Source of the DNA: JAIBBG01 sp043748015
Lineage (GTDB): Bacteria > Bacteroidota > Bacteroidia > Flavobacteriales_D > Sanyastnellaceae
Reading direction: 5' to 3'
Assembly (NCBI GenBank): GCA_043748015.1
Contig: JAYTOA010000024.1
Span: 1 to 22,936, forward strand
DNA: 22,936 bases
How positions within the stretch are numbered: the first letter of the stretch is position 1; each line of letters starts with the position of its first letter. Under the pieces are notes generated by a model. The model was not told the origin of the DNA and ran no database searches. It saw only the letters and a program-made list of their open reading frames with translations. The position numbers and the translations under genes are program-made. Shown here in pieces: positions 1 to 7,248 of this stretch.

Positions 1-81
1 ATTTTCCAAGAAAAATCTTTGTTTGTTGATAAACTCCCGAGTTTTCCTCAAATCATCAACAATGCTTGGCAGCCGCGATGA
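1..81 (+). CDS. C-terminal end of an unidentified protein (partial, cut by window start)
   Basis: Frame 1 is open from the first base to a TGA at 79-81 and encodes 26 residues ending FPQIINNAWQPR. The residue mix looks protein-like, and a terminator-like hairpin follows about 25 bases later, which fits the end of a gene. I cannot assign a family from so few residues. It could instead be chance open sequence, because bases 50-57 (AAATCATC) match the octamer repeat family found elsewhere in intergenic DNA here. Confidence 0.35.
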   Translation: MFQEKSLFVDKLPSFPQIINNAWQPR

Positions 82-96
82 CAGCCGATAGATTTG
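66..96 (+). promoter_or_regulatory. Candidate Bacteroidota-type promoter for the condensin operon
   Basis: A TTG at 66-68 is followed after 20 bases by TAGATTTG at 89-96, a full match to the Bacteroidota -7 consensus TAnnTTTG with normal spacing. Transcription would start near 102, giving a leader of about 80 nt before the SMC gene. It overlaps the end of the partial upstream ORF and lies just before a terminator-like hairpin. That hairpin would then form the very 5' end of the transcript, so the assignment is not secure. Confidence 0.45.
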
Positions 97-105
97 TCCG
101 TAAGC

Positions 106-127
106 GCCCGAAATTTTTGGGCCTTTT
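106..127 (+). terminator. Terminator-like hairpin upstream of the SMC gene
   Basis: GCCC (106-109) pairs with GGGC (119-122), and the stem extends inward through a G-T and two A-T pairs. CTTTT follows at 123-127. This suits a weak intrinsic terminator for the gene ending at 81. If the promoter at 66-96 is used, it would instead be a 5' leader hairpin that could protect or attenuate the operon mRNA. Confidence 0.4.
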
Positions 128-184
128 ATTCAACTAAGAACATTGGAATAGGCGCACACGGCCAAATCCTAACTACAAATTACT

Positions 185-2878
185 ATGATTACCAGAATTA
201 TCGGAATCAACACAGCGACATATGTCAATGCGGAAATGCGTCTTGACGATTGTGACTCAATCCAGTTGGTCGGACCCAACAACGTCGGGAAATCGACATT
301 GATCTACACATTGAATTTTCTCTTCGTTGTAGACGGATCGAAGATGAGTTTCTCAGGACAACGTCGTGGCGACAAGGAAACCATACATCACTACTTCCCA
401 ACTCACAATCAGAGTTACATCGTTTTCGAAGTACACAAAGGGGATCCTTATTGCATTCTCGTAAAGCGCGACAGCGAAGGCGAACTCGAATATTACAGAA
501 TTTCCGGCGATTACAATCATGAGCATTTCTTTAAGCGTGACGGACAGCAGCAGCGCATCCGTCGCTGGGATGAAGTGCAGGATCTTTTTGCTGCGGAAGG
601 TGTTTCTCTCTATTTCTACAAAAGCAAAAGTGAAGTATTCAACGCTGTTTATCAGCGCGGAAGAAAGAGCGATGCCGTTGTATGGTTGGAAGAAAACGTT
701 CGCACCGATGGTTTGAGCAATAACTTCTCGAAAGTTTATCGCTACCTGATCAATTCAAAACTGATCACTAACAAGACGTTAAAAGAGTCGTTGATCATTG
801 CTGATAACCGCGAGCACGAAGGCATCAATTTCTCTCAAAAGAATAAAAAGGACATTACAGATCTACTTCGCATCAACGATGAAATTCGCATCGTTAAAAA
901 TGTACAGAAGGACTTCGAAGAATTCAGAGAGGTTGTCAACCTATACAAAGCAAAATCGCGCATAGTGAGCGATCTTGTTTACGCTTTCGATAAGCAGTAT
1001 AACGGCACAGTTCAGGAGCAAGACAGCAGTCGTCTTGAGAAAGAAAAGACCTATCAGACAACGCTGGTTGTAGTCAACGAAAAGTTGAAACCACAACAAG
1101 AAGATCTCAACCGAGAAATTGGAAAGAAGGAAACGGAAGTTGAAATGAAAGAGAAAGCATTCATTGCACTTCAGACCCAACTGGAGAAAATAGCTGCTTT
1201 TGAAAACAAGAAATTTCTCGATGAATCATTGCTCAATCTTGATCAGAAGCGTCGTGATATTGAAGTGCGCATCACGATGGTGGAGAATCAAAAACTCGAT
1301 TCAAAACATATAGAAGCCAAGCTTTCAAAGTTTGACGGAGAGTGCAACCGACTTGAGGCACAGATCAAGAACTACGACAACCAATTGATTCAGAAAATTG
1401 CAGGTGATGAAGACACACGCAAGATTTTGAACACTGTTTTCTCTTCTGAATTTGCCTCAATGTCGGACAAGTTGGTAAAGAAAAAAGTGACGAAAGCCGG
1501 CAGCACGATGAAAATTTTTGACGGTGAAATTGAATTGCCGAAGAAGATGGAATTGCGTGACATTCCGTCGGTAAAGATGTTGAAGGATGAATTGAAAGAA
1601 GTTCAAAAGGAAAAGGTAGAACTTGAAAAATTGTGGGCTGTTGCTTTACATATTGACAAGACCAGAAAAGAACTGGACAAAGTACAAAGTGATATTGAAA
1701 CCATTAAGGAGAAGTTGCGCTTTCTTTCCGAGAAACCAAAGCTCGAAAAGCAAAGCGGTGAGCTCGGAACAGAGCTTCGCACTATCAAAGCTGAGAAGGA
1801 AAAGCTTGAGGATACTTTGTCAAAGCTGAAGAAAGAGATTGCTGAGAAATCGGTTTTACTTGATGCACTGCGCGAGGACACGCGTAAGGCAGAAGATCGT
1901 GTGATTTTGCTGCGTTCAAGAAAACAAGAAATTGAAGCGTTTGGAATCAATCCAACTGCATACGAAACTACGGAGACGTTGGATGAGATCTACGCCAAAC
2001 TTCATCACGCCAATTCCGACAGAGAATTGTTGAAGGTGAAAAAAGACAGAGCATTTGATCAACTCAGATTCAAAACGAATAGCGCGCTGGCCGATGAAAC
2101 CGAATTCATCAAATACATAGAAGATGAAATAGCATGCATTCAGGATAAAGAAAAGTCAATCGATGGATTGCTTGGAAGTATCTCGACACAATTCGCCAAC
2201 CCTGCCTACAACCTACGCAAACGTTACGAAGAATTCAAGACATTCGTCTATAACAGATTCAACGAGCGCCTTTCGAAGACACACATTTCCAATATTGAAT
2301 CATTGAAGATCGAATTGGTGGACAACAAGAAAGTGTTGTATGAATTGGAGAGAATTGCATCTATAGAAAACCTCAATGCGCAATTGACTTTCGAGTTTGA
2401 AAACGCAGAAGACCTGAAGATTCTCAATCACTATCTGGACACCGGCAAAACAGTCGATTTCGAAGATTTGTTCGATATTGAATTAGTGCTCGATGTGAAA
2501 GGACAGATGAAGCGTGTCGATTTGAAAGAGCAGGTTGAATCCGACGGAACAGACAGAATGATTCGTCTTGTTATTGTGATGAGCATTATAAACAGGCTGG
2601 CCATTTCCAGTGAAGACAATAAGATTGCGCTCTTCATTGATGAGATTGGAACGATTGACGAACACAATCGTCCGCAATTGGTGCAGTTCTGTAAAGAGCA
2701 CAACTTCATTCCAATTTTTGCAGCACCACAACCCTACGATGGATTTTCGAAGTACTATTTCATCTTCCGTTCAAAAGGAAAAATCAACCTCAATGACAAG
2801 CAGCACGCAGTGCGCAGAGAAGAGTTGAATCTCAACAAAGACAATTCAAAGAAAGCAAAGCCGGCCGAGAAGGAATGA
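185..2878 (+). CDS. mksB: SMC-like ATPase of MukB/MksB type (condensin subunit)
   Basis: This 897-residue protein has the SMC layout. An N-terminal ATPase half carries Walker A GPNNVGKST at 30-38. A long Lys/Glu-rich coiled coil runs from about 230 to 405. A short mini-hinge lies at about 405-465, and a second coiled coil runs to about 760. The C-terminal half carries Walker B IALFIDEIGTID (D819, E820). At the ABC signature position the sequence reads SDGTD (786-790) instead of LSGGE, in line with divergent MukB/JetC-type ATPases. By family knowledge such proteins extrude DNA loops with a kleisin and a MukE-type subunit, and both are encoded downstream. It is shorter than canonical SMC or MukB (about 1,150-1,500 aa) and fits the smaller Mks class. 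The gene order here, SMC first, differs from the common F-E-B order. A JetC-like role in defence cannot be excluded. The + strand start at 185 leads straight into the ATPase domain. Confidence 0.82.
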   Translation: MITRIIGINTATYVNAEMRLDDCDSIQLVGPNNVGKSTLIYTLNFLFVVDGSKMSFSGQRRGDKETIHHYFPTHNQSYIVFEVHKGDPYCILVKRDSEGELEYYRISGDYNHEHFFKRDGQQQRIRRWDEVQDLFAAEGVSLYFYKSKSEVFNAVYQRGRKSDAVVWLEENVRTDGLSNNFSKVYRYLINSKLITNKTLKESLIIADNREHEGINFSQKNKKDITDLLRINDEIRIVKNVQKDFEEFREVVNLYKAKSRIVSDLVYAFDKQYNGTVQEQDSSRLEKEKTYQTTLVVVNEKLKPQQEDLNREIGKKETEVEMKEKAFIALQTQLEKIAAFENKKFLDESLLNLDQKRRDIEVRITMVENQKLDSKHIEAKLSKFDGECNRLEAQIKNYDNQLIQKIAGDEDTRKILNTVFSSEFASMSDKLVKKKVTKAGSTMKIFDGEIELPKKMELRDIPSVKMLKDELKEVQKEKVELEKLWAVALHIDKTRKELDKVQSDIETIKEKLRFLSEKPKLEKQSGELGTELRTIKAEKEKLEDTLSKLKKEIAEKSVLLDALREDTRKAEDRVILLRSRKQEIEAFGINPTAYETTETLDEIYAKLHHANSDRELLKVKKDRAFDQLRFKTNSALADETEFIKYIEDEIACIQDKEKSIDGLLGSISTQFANPAYNLRKRYEEFKTFVYNRFNERLSKTHISNIESLKIELVDNKKVLYELERIASIENLNAQLTFEFENAEDLKILNHYLDTGKTVDFEDLFDIELVLDVKGQMKRVDLKEQVESDGTDRMIRLVIVMSIINRLAISSEDNKIALFIDEIGTIDEHNRPQLVQFCKEHNFIPIFAAPQPYDGFSKYYFIFRSKGKINLNDKQHAVRREELNLNKDNSKKAKPAEKE

Positions 2879-2927
2879 TTTTGACGATTTGAATCACATC
2901 CCATTTACACAACAGTACAAAAGAATA

Positions 2928-3062
2928 ATGAGCAACAAAATAGAATCAACGGTTGAAGAAACCACGACAATCAATTCCAAATATCCATTTTCCAAAATCG
3001 AGATGGAAACAGTGAAATTGAAATACACATTAATAGACGTTGAACAGATTGCTGTCAACTAA
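2928..3062 (+). CDS. 44-residue small protein inside the condensin operon (unknown function)
   Basis: An ATG at 2928, preceded by an A-rich stretch, opens a 44-codon frame ending in TAA at 3060-3062. It lies 49 nt after the SMC gene and 50 nt before the kleisin gene, on the same strand. The product starts MSNKIESTVEETT and ends in LKYTLIDVEQIAVN. It is polar and acidic at the N terminus and shows no membrane segment, cysteines or recognisable domain. The spacing suggests cotranscription. It might be an accessory or regulatory peptide of the condensin, a remnant of a longer gene, or a chance frame. I see no family match. It is too short for usual gene-length cut-offs, so it is easily missed. 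Confidence 0.5.
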   Translation: MSNKIESTVEETTTINSKYPFSKIEMETVKLKYTLIDVEQIAVN

Positions 3063-3112
3063 GCATTCGTTTTTAGATTATCCGCAACAGGTAACCAACC
3101 GATACAGGTAAA

Positions 3113-4312
3113 ATGATCAAAGCAGAACCACGGACCATACTGAACTTCTTGCATACACATTTCGATGTGATGCGCGATTTGTTCTCGTACCAATGCACCG
3201 ATGGAGTAATTTCCAGAGAAGTGTACGACATGCTTATTCAAAAGCATGGTCACATTTTGAATTCGCGGCTGCGCGAATTCCGTGTTGTGCGGACAGTTGG
3301 CGGCGACTATGAAATGCGCGACGTGTATTTCAGGTTGATGGAATTCTTGCTTTTTGAGTTCAAGCCATTGCTTCCTGAGACGATTGAAAAGTATAAGTCG
3401 AGTATCGGTGATCTATTTCTCAAGATCAGAAAATATGAGAACCAGGATCGCGATATACTTCAGGAGCGGATCAAGAATCTCTCGCATCAGGTGCGTGAAT
3501 TCGTTGATCTCGTTGAGCGCAATACATTTCGTTTACTGGCTGAAACACGAGATCTAAAATCCAACATTGACAGAATAGATTACAGAGAAAAAGTTCAAAA
3601 GGCTTCCTTTTGGATTGAATATTATATTCTTCCTTTGAATAGAATTCTTGACGTAAAACATTCCGAGTCAGTTACAAGTGCAATTGTTGACGTAAGCGAA
3701 TATGCCAATCGACGCAGATTGGATTTTGTGGATGAAACTGTTCGTATTGAGTTTGAAAAACTTTACGTTCAACTCATTCAGACAAACACAGATTTACTGC
3801 GTCAGTCGAAAGTTTTGGTAAATGAACTTTTGCCGTTGCTTGAGCGCATCCGCACCGAGTCGCTCATCCTTACCGGTTGGATCGAATTCCTTCGCAATCC
3901 ATACAAAATGGATACTCCTCCTCTATTAAAAGGAACGAGAACGATGGCATACGCAAAGGACATGCTTTTCAAAGTGCGCGAGTTTTTCGAACAATTCTCC
4001 ACCAATGAAATTGTAACGCTTGAAGATGGCGTTGTCGATTTTGATCGTTGGATTTTTGATCGCGATCATTTCAAAGGAAAACTCACCGAGGACATGCCTG
4101 TGAATGATTTCTTCGGATGGTGTCACAAGGAATTGCAAAAGGATTTTGTAGATATTGACACGGATAAATTCTTTGCGCTATGCGGTTTGCTTTTCGATTC
4201 GGATTTGCAAATTGAATTCTCGAAGAAATCAGAACGCATTACACTCGAAACAACAACATCAAAAATTTCACTACCGAAAATTAAAGTGGAACCGGCGCTA
4301 AAAATTGGATAG
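3113..4312 (+). CDS. mksF: MukF/MksF-like kleisin subunit of the condensin
   Basis: This 399-residue, mostly helical protein has a kleisin layout. An N-terminal winged-helix-like segment (about 1-95) contains TDGVISREVYDMLIQKHG. A long helical middle follows (about 95-260, rich in Leu, Arg and Glu). The C-terminal part (about 345-399) has a compact helix-strand pattern, DKFFALCGLLFDSDLQIEF, like a second winged helix. In MukBEF, Mks and Wadjet complexes this subunit bridges the two SMC heads and recruits the MukE-type dimer. No enzymatic motif is visible. The call rests on size, fold pattern and position between the SMC gene and a MukE-like gene. JetA (DUF3375) of Wadjet is a close alternative within the same superfamily. 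The ATG at 3113 directly precedes the first predicted helix. Confidence 0.7.
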   Translation: MIKAEPRTILNFLHTHFDVMRDLFSYQCTDGVISREVYDMLIQKHGHILNSRLREFRVVRTVGGDYEMRDVYFRLMEFLLFEFKPLLPETIEKYKSSIGDLFLKIRKYENQDRDILQERIKNLSHQVREFVDLVERNTFRLLAETRDLKSNIDRIDYREKVQKASFWIEYYILPLNRILDVKHSESVTSAIVDVSEYANRRRLDFVDETVRIEFEKLYVQLIQTNTDLLRQSKVLVNELLPLLERIRTESLILTGWIEFLRNPYKMDTPPLLKGTRTMAYAKDMLFKVREFFEQFSTNEIVTLEDGVVDFDRWIFDRDHFKGKLTEDMPVNDFFGWCHKELQKDFVDIDTDKFFALCGLLFDSDLQIEFSKKSERITLETTTSKISLPKIKVEPALKIG

Positions 4313-4326
4313 CACGGCGTGAACAA

Positions 4327-4366
4327 AAATCAATAAATCAACAAATTACCAAGTCAACAAATCATC
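4327..4366 (+). repeat. Five tandem octamers (consensus AAATCAAC) abutting the mksE start codon
   Basis: Five consecutive 8-nt units fill the gap before the next gene: AAATCAAT, AAATCAAC, AAATTACC, AAGTCAAC and AAATCATC. The last base of the fifth unit is immediately followed by the ATG at 4367. The same octamer family occurs in reverse orientation in the intergenic region at about 17005-17042 and 17168-17205. The tract is A-rich and should be unstructured, so it may also serve as the ribosome-loading region. Bacteroidota use A-rich leaders more than strong Shine-Dalgarno sites. Confidence 0.8.
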
Positions 4367-4903
4367 ATGGTATATCCCAATAAACACCGCCAGATCGTAG
4401 AAGAACTGATGAACGGAAAGTTCATTTTGAGCAACGAAGAACACTTCAATTCTCTCAAAGAAAATGATACATTCTACACTGAGTTTTTCAAATTGTCATT
4501 TGACCTGGATCTCAATCTGAAAACTGAGTATGCATTTCTTCTCAGCAAGGACACATCAGAAAATTTCTCCCGAGATGTGAGTATTTTCATCGGTATACTT
4601 AGCTACGAGTTGGACAAAGACGGTCGCAATTTCATGGAAGCGCTTGATTTCAATGAATTCACCTTTGAGGAAGTAGATCGTTACTTCGACAATTCGTCGT
4701 TCATTGATTTGATTGAAAGCAATAAGTCATTGCGTGAACCGGATGCGCGTCGCACGCTCATCAATGGAATGCACCGCAGAAATATTGTTGTGAAGAATTT
4801 CGATGACCGATTCTCCTTCACACAAGCACACAAAGTTTTCGTTGACTTCGCCAAGGAACTTGCATTGAAGCGGATGTCGCAGGACGCTGTCAACGTTAAC
4901 TAA
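4367..4903 (+). CDS. mksE: MukE/MksE-like winged-helix condensin subunit
   Basis: The 178-residue product is acidic and helical with short strands. It has the look of the double-winged-helix MukE/MksE/JetB proteins, which dimerise, bind the kleisin middle region and contact DNA. Supporting segments are FYTEFFKLSFDLDLN followed by ISYELDKDG-type turns (a strand-helix wing pattern) and a C-terminal helix-wing DARRTLINGMHRRNIVVKN. No catalytic motif is visible. The assignment depends strongly on its place as last gene after the SMC and kleisin genes. Usual MukE/MksE length is about 180-230 aa, so it is at the short end. The start ATG directly follows an octamer repeat tract. No JetD-type nuclease gene follows: the next genes are on the opposite strand and unrelated. 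Confidence 0.68.
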   Translation: MVYPNKHRQIVEELMNGKFILSNEEHFNSLKENDTFYTEFFKLSFDLDLNLKTEYAFLLSKDTSENFSRDVSIFIGILSYELDKDGRNFMEALDFNEFTFEEVDRYFDNSSFIDLIESNKSLREPDARRTLINGMHRRNIVVKNFDDRFSFTQAHKVFVDFAKELALKRMSQDAVNVN

Positions 4904-4905
4904 GT

Positions 4906-4929
4906 AAAAAAAAAGGCGCCTAAGGCGCC
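4906..4929 (-). terminator. Intrinsic terminator for the 33-aa gene (- strand)
   Basis: GGCGCC at 4915-4920 and GGCGCC at 4924-4929 form a 6-bp GC-only stem with a TAA loop. Read on the - strand the hairpin is followed by nine T residues (4914 to 4906), a standard rho-independent terminator. On the + strand the hairpin is followed only by ATGTGTTTT, so it could act weakly on the condensin operon as well. Confidence 0.75.
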
Positions 4930-4952
4930 ATGTGTTTTGAAGATCGAACGGA

Positions 4953-5054
4953 TTATCCTTTGCTCTTTTTTTCTATTTTCTCCGCTCTCTTTTCTGCCTT
5001 CGTTTTCAAAGGAGCCTTCTTGACTTGCTTTTTTTGATCTTGTGACTTCGACAT
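4953..5054 (-). CDS. 33-residue Lys-rich small protein
   Basis: On the - strand an ATG at 5054 opens a frame of 33 codons ending in TAA at 4953-4955. The product begins MSKSQDQKKQVKKAPLK and is dominated by Lys, with Glu, Ala and Arg in the second half. It is highly basic and probably disordered or a single helix. The frame is bracketed by a good Bacteroidota promoter 33 nt upstream and a strong intrinsic terminator 23 nt downstream, which argues for a real monocistronic gene. Similar tiny Lys-rich hypothetical proteins are, as I recall, common in Bacteroidota. Nucleic-acid or ribosome binding is a guess from charge only. Confidence 0.65.
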   Translation of the reverse strand: MSKSQDQKKQVKKAPLKTKAEKRAEKIEKKSKG

Positions 5055-5086
5055 GTGTAGTTTGTTTTAAAGTGAAATAAGCCTTA

Positions 5087-5116
5087 CAAATGTATGCAGA
5101 GGATAATTATCTGCAA
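5087..5116 (-). promoter_or_regulatory. Promoter of the 33-aa gene (- strand)
   Basis: On the - strand TTG (5116-5114) is followed after 19 bases by TACATTTG (5094-5087), matching the Bacteroidota consensus TAnnTTTG. Transcription would begin near 5081, giving a leader of about 27 nt before the ATG at 5054. Confidence 0.6.
5095..5115. promoter_or_regulatory. Inverted repeat in the promoter spacer (possible operator)
   Basis: TGCAGA (5095-5100) and TCTGCA (5110-5115) are perfect inverted arms around nine bases. The centre also holds the 10-bp palindrome GATAATTATC (5102-5111). The arms lie between the -33 and -7 boxes of the - strand promoter, where a bound repressor would block the polymerase. 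No regulator gene next to it suggests which protein would bind. Confidence 0.4.
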
Positions 5117-5142
5117 GAAATAGACGCATCATTTATTCATAA

Positions 5143-5805
5143 TTACCAGTTGATTATTTTGTTGCCATGCGCCTGCAAGTAATCATTCGCTTTGCTAAAG
5201 TGCCTGCTTCCAAAGAACCCGTTGTAGGCGGAAAGAGGTGACGGATGCACCGACTTCAACACCAAGTGCTTCGACTCATCAATAAACCCACCTTTCCTTT
5301 GAGCATAACTTCCCCATAGTATAAACACAACATTTTTTTTTTCATCATTCACGGTTTGGATTACTGCATCCGTAAAACTCTCCCATCCTTTCCTTTGATG
5401 AGATCCTGCGACATGAGCGCGCACGGTCAGTGTCGCATTGAGCAAGAGAACACCTTGCTTCGCCCATGATTCAAGATTTCCCGAGTTAGGAATTGAAACG
5501 TTCAGGTCGCTTTTCAACTCTTTGAAAATATTTTTCAACGAAGGAGGAATCCTCACATGATCACTCACGGAAAAGCACATACCATTGGCCTGATCGGGTC
5601 CATGATATGGATCTTGTCCGATGATTACAACCTTCACATCTTCGAAAGAGCAATAATCGAATGCCGCGAATATTTTCTCCTCGGGAGGAAAACAAACCGA
5701 GGCATTGAATTCCGAATCGACGAATTTTTCAAGCGACGCGAAATAGGGTTTTTGAAATTCATCAGCGAGATGCACATTCCACGAATTCTGCAATTGCACT
5801 TTCAT
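5143..5805 (-). CDS. ung: Uracil-DNA glycosylase, family 1
   Basis: Ung removes uracil from DNA as the first step of base excision repair. The 220-residue protein carries all family-1 motifs: GQDPYHGP at 63-70 with the catalytic Asp D65, the uracil-contacting N123 in LLLNATLTV, and the H187 motif HPSPLS at 187-192. Length equals the usual 220-230 aa. I chose the ATG at 5805 (protein begins MKVQLQNSWN) because the family starts with a similar segment. The longer frame begins with TTG at 5838 and adds 11 unconserved residues. On the - strand TAATTTTG at 5819-5812, a -7-like box, lies just before this start and would give a very short leader. The 58-bp gap to the divergent meaB probably holds both promoters. 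Confidence 0.97.
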   Translation of the reverse strand: MKVQLQNSWNVHLADEFQKPYFASLEKFVDSEFNASVCFPPEEKIFAAFDYCSFEDVKVVIIGQDPYHGPDQANGMCFSVSDHVRIPPSLKNIFKELKSDLNVSIPNSGNLESWAKQGVLLLNATLTVRAHVAGSHQRKGWESFTDAVIQTVNDEKKNVVFILWGSYAQRKGGFIDESKHLVLKSVHPSPLSAYNGFFGSRHFSKANDYLQAHGNKIINW

Positions 5806-5863
5806 AGTGAGCAAAATTAAGTATCGCATATCGGACAATCGATGCTCTCGCTAAATTCGCAAC

Positions 5864-6898
5864 ATGTCGGAATCGGCCAAAGGCAAAACAGAAAAACAGG
5901 CTATAGAGCAAATTCGTTTGCATAGTGAGCAACTCAATGCTGCTGTTCTCGGCGCTGCGCTCATGAATGGCGATGTAACAGCACTTGCGCAATCCATCAC
6001 CATGCTTGAAAGCACCAATACAGTTCATCAAGAAATTGCATCCGCGATTGTTCAAAATTGTTTACCACAAAGTGGGAATTCCCTGCGCTTGGGAATTACG
6101 GGCGTTCCCGGCGTTGGCAAGAGCACTTTCATTGATGCGTTTGGAATGCACCTGATTGCTGAAGGGAGAAAAGTGGCCGTACTTGCTATAGATCCGACAA
6201 GTCCGATAAGCAAAGGAAGCATACTTGGAGACAAAACCAGGATGGACCAACTTGCTGCAGATGCGCAAGCTTTTATTCGTCCTTCTCCTGCTGCAGAAAC
6301 TCTTGGTGGAGTTGCGAGAAAAACAAGAGAGACTATTATACTTTGTGAAGCTGCAGGATTTGACATCATTATCGTAGAGACGGTTGGAGTAGGTCAGAGC
6401 GAAATAGCAGTACATCGTATGACAGACTTTTTTCTTCTCTTGATGTTAGCTGGTGCTGGCGATCAATTGCAAGGAATTAAACGCGGTATCATGGAAATGT
6501 GCGACGCTATGTTGATCACAAAAGCCGATGGAGAAAATATTAAATCAGCCAATTTTGCACGCGCCGAATACACCAGTTCGCTACATCTTTTTCCTGCAAA
6601 GGAAAGTGGATGGATAGCTCCGGTAATAACGACATCAGCCATTGAGAAAAAAGGGTTGAAAGAAACATGGGAGCTCATTTCAAAACACGAGCAATGGATG
6701 AAAGAGCGCAACTTATTCCATGCCCATCGCCAGTTTCAGGATGTGCAATGGATGCATGACACCATCAAAGACGCACTCATCACAGATTTTTATTCTTCCG
6801 ATGAAAACATGAGTCGAATTGAATCTGTGGAATCAGATCTAAAGGAAGGAAAAATTACGGCCTTCGAAGCGGCGAAAATAGTTCTTGGTAAGAGATAA
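5864..6898 (+). CDS. meaB: MeaB/ArgK-family G protein (methylmalonyl-CoA mutase chaperone)
   Basis: Family members are GTPases that gate loading of adenosylcobalamin into methylmalonyl-CoA mutase and protect it from inactivation. The 344-residue protein has Walker A GVPGVGKS at 80-87, the family segment DPTSPISKGSILGDKTRM soon after, and the switch-like VETVGVGQSE. TKADG replaces the NKxD-type guanine-recognition motif, as is common in this family. The short helical N terminus and C-terminal dimerisation region are present, so the gene looks complete. The mutase genes are not in the window. It is divergent from ung and convergent with the small membrane protein gene, with a 20-bp gap at its 3' end. 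The ATG at 5864 fits the usual length. Confidence 0.95.
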   Translation: MSESAKGKTEKQAIEQIRLHSEQLNAAVLGAALMNGDVTALAQSITMLESTNTVHQEIASAIVQNCLPQSGNSLRLGITGVPGVGKSTFIDAFGMHLIAEGRKVAVLAIDPTSPISKGSILGDKTRMDQLAADAQAFIRPSPAAETLGGVARKTRETIILCEAAGFDIIIVETVGVGQSEIAVHRMTDFFLLLMLAGAGDQLQGIKRGIMEMCDAMLITKADGENIKSANFARAEYTSSLHLFPAKESGWIAPVITTSAIEKKGLKETWELISKHEQWMKERNLFHAHRQFQDVQWMHDTIKDALITDFYSSDENMSRIESVESDLKEGKITAFEAAKIVLGKR

Positions 6899-6918
6899 AT
6901 GTTCAAGCTAACGGCGCT

Positions 6919-7236
6919 TCAACTCACGCCGCCGCGCATGTACAATTCGATTACTCCGAAAATGAGTTTGAGGAGAAATAATAGGCAAAAAGAAGCCGTA
7001 ACAACCAATCTGAATCGTCTTTCCTTAGGTGGGAATTTATCATATCTCACAATCAGATCAACTCCTACAGATGCAACTGCAAGGAATTCAAAGAACATCA
7101 TGAGCTTCCAATGACCAATCACTGATTCATGAAATGCTGGGAATAGTTTTCCTGATTTAGACGCCCAGTAAAAGAAATTATATACACCGAGCGAAACCAG
7201 GGTTGCAGTGATGAGTGTCGAGTTGTTGTTCTTCAA
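6919..7236 (-). CDS. Small three-helix membrane protein (unknown)
   Basis: This 105-residue product has three hydrophobic segments: about 8-25 (LITATLVSLGVYNFFYWA), 43-63 and 77-97. A basic loop, KFPPKERRFR, sits between the second and third. I do not recognise the family. It follows ltaE by 12 nt on the same strand and is probably cotranscribed. The first usable start is a TTG at 7236, and no in-frame ATG lies between it and the ltaE stop. It is in the same reading frame as ltaE, so a single stop codon (7249-7251) separates the two. Inefficient termination there would give a fusion, but this is only inference. Confidence 0.68.
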   Translation of the reverse strand: MKNNNSTLITATLVSLGVYNFFYWASKSGKLFPAFHESVIGHWKLMMFFEFLAVASVGVDLIVRYDKFPPKERRFRLVVTASFCLLFLLKLIFGVIELYMRGGVS

Positions 7237-7248
7237 AATAATTTTGTA

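Noticed and set aside
4327..4366. CRISPR array
   Set aside because: Units are 8 nt with no spacers and no cas genes are present.
185..4903. Complete Wadjet (JetABCD) defence system
   Set aside because: No JetD-type nuclease is visible: the genes after 4903 are a Lys-rich peptide and ung on the other strand. Only the upstream side remains untested.
5557..5820. + strand frame opposite ung
   Set aside because: The - strand frame has all Ung motifs, and this one shows no family pattern.
5806..5838. Longer ung N terminus starting at TTG 5838
   Set aside because: The added residues do not match the family start and would cover the promoter-like box TAATTTTG.
6899..7114. + strand frame after meaB (71 aa)
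   Set aside because: It overlaps the three-helix membrane protein on the other strand and has a low-complexity, unpatterned product.
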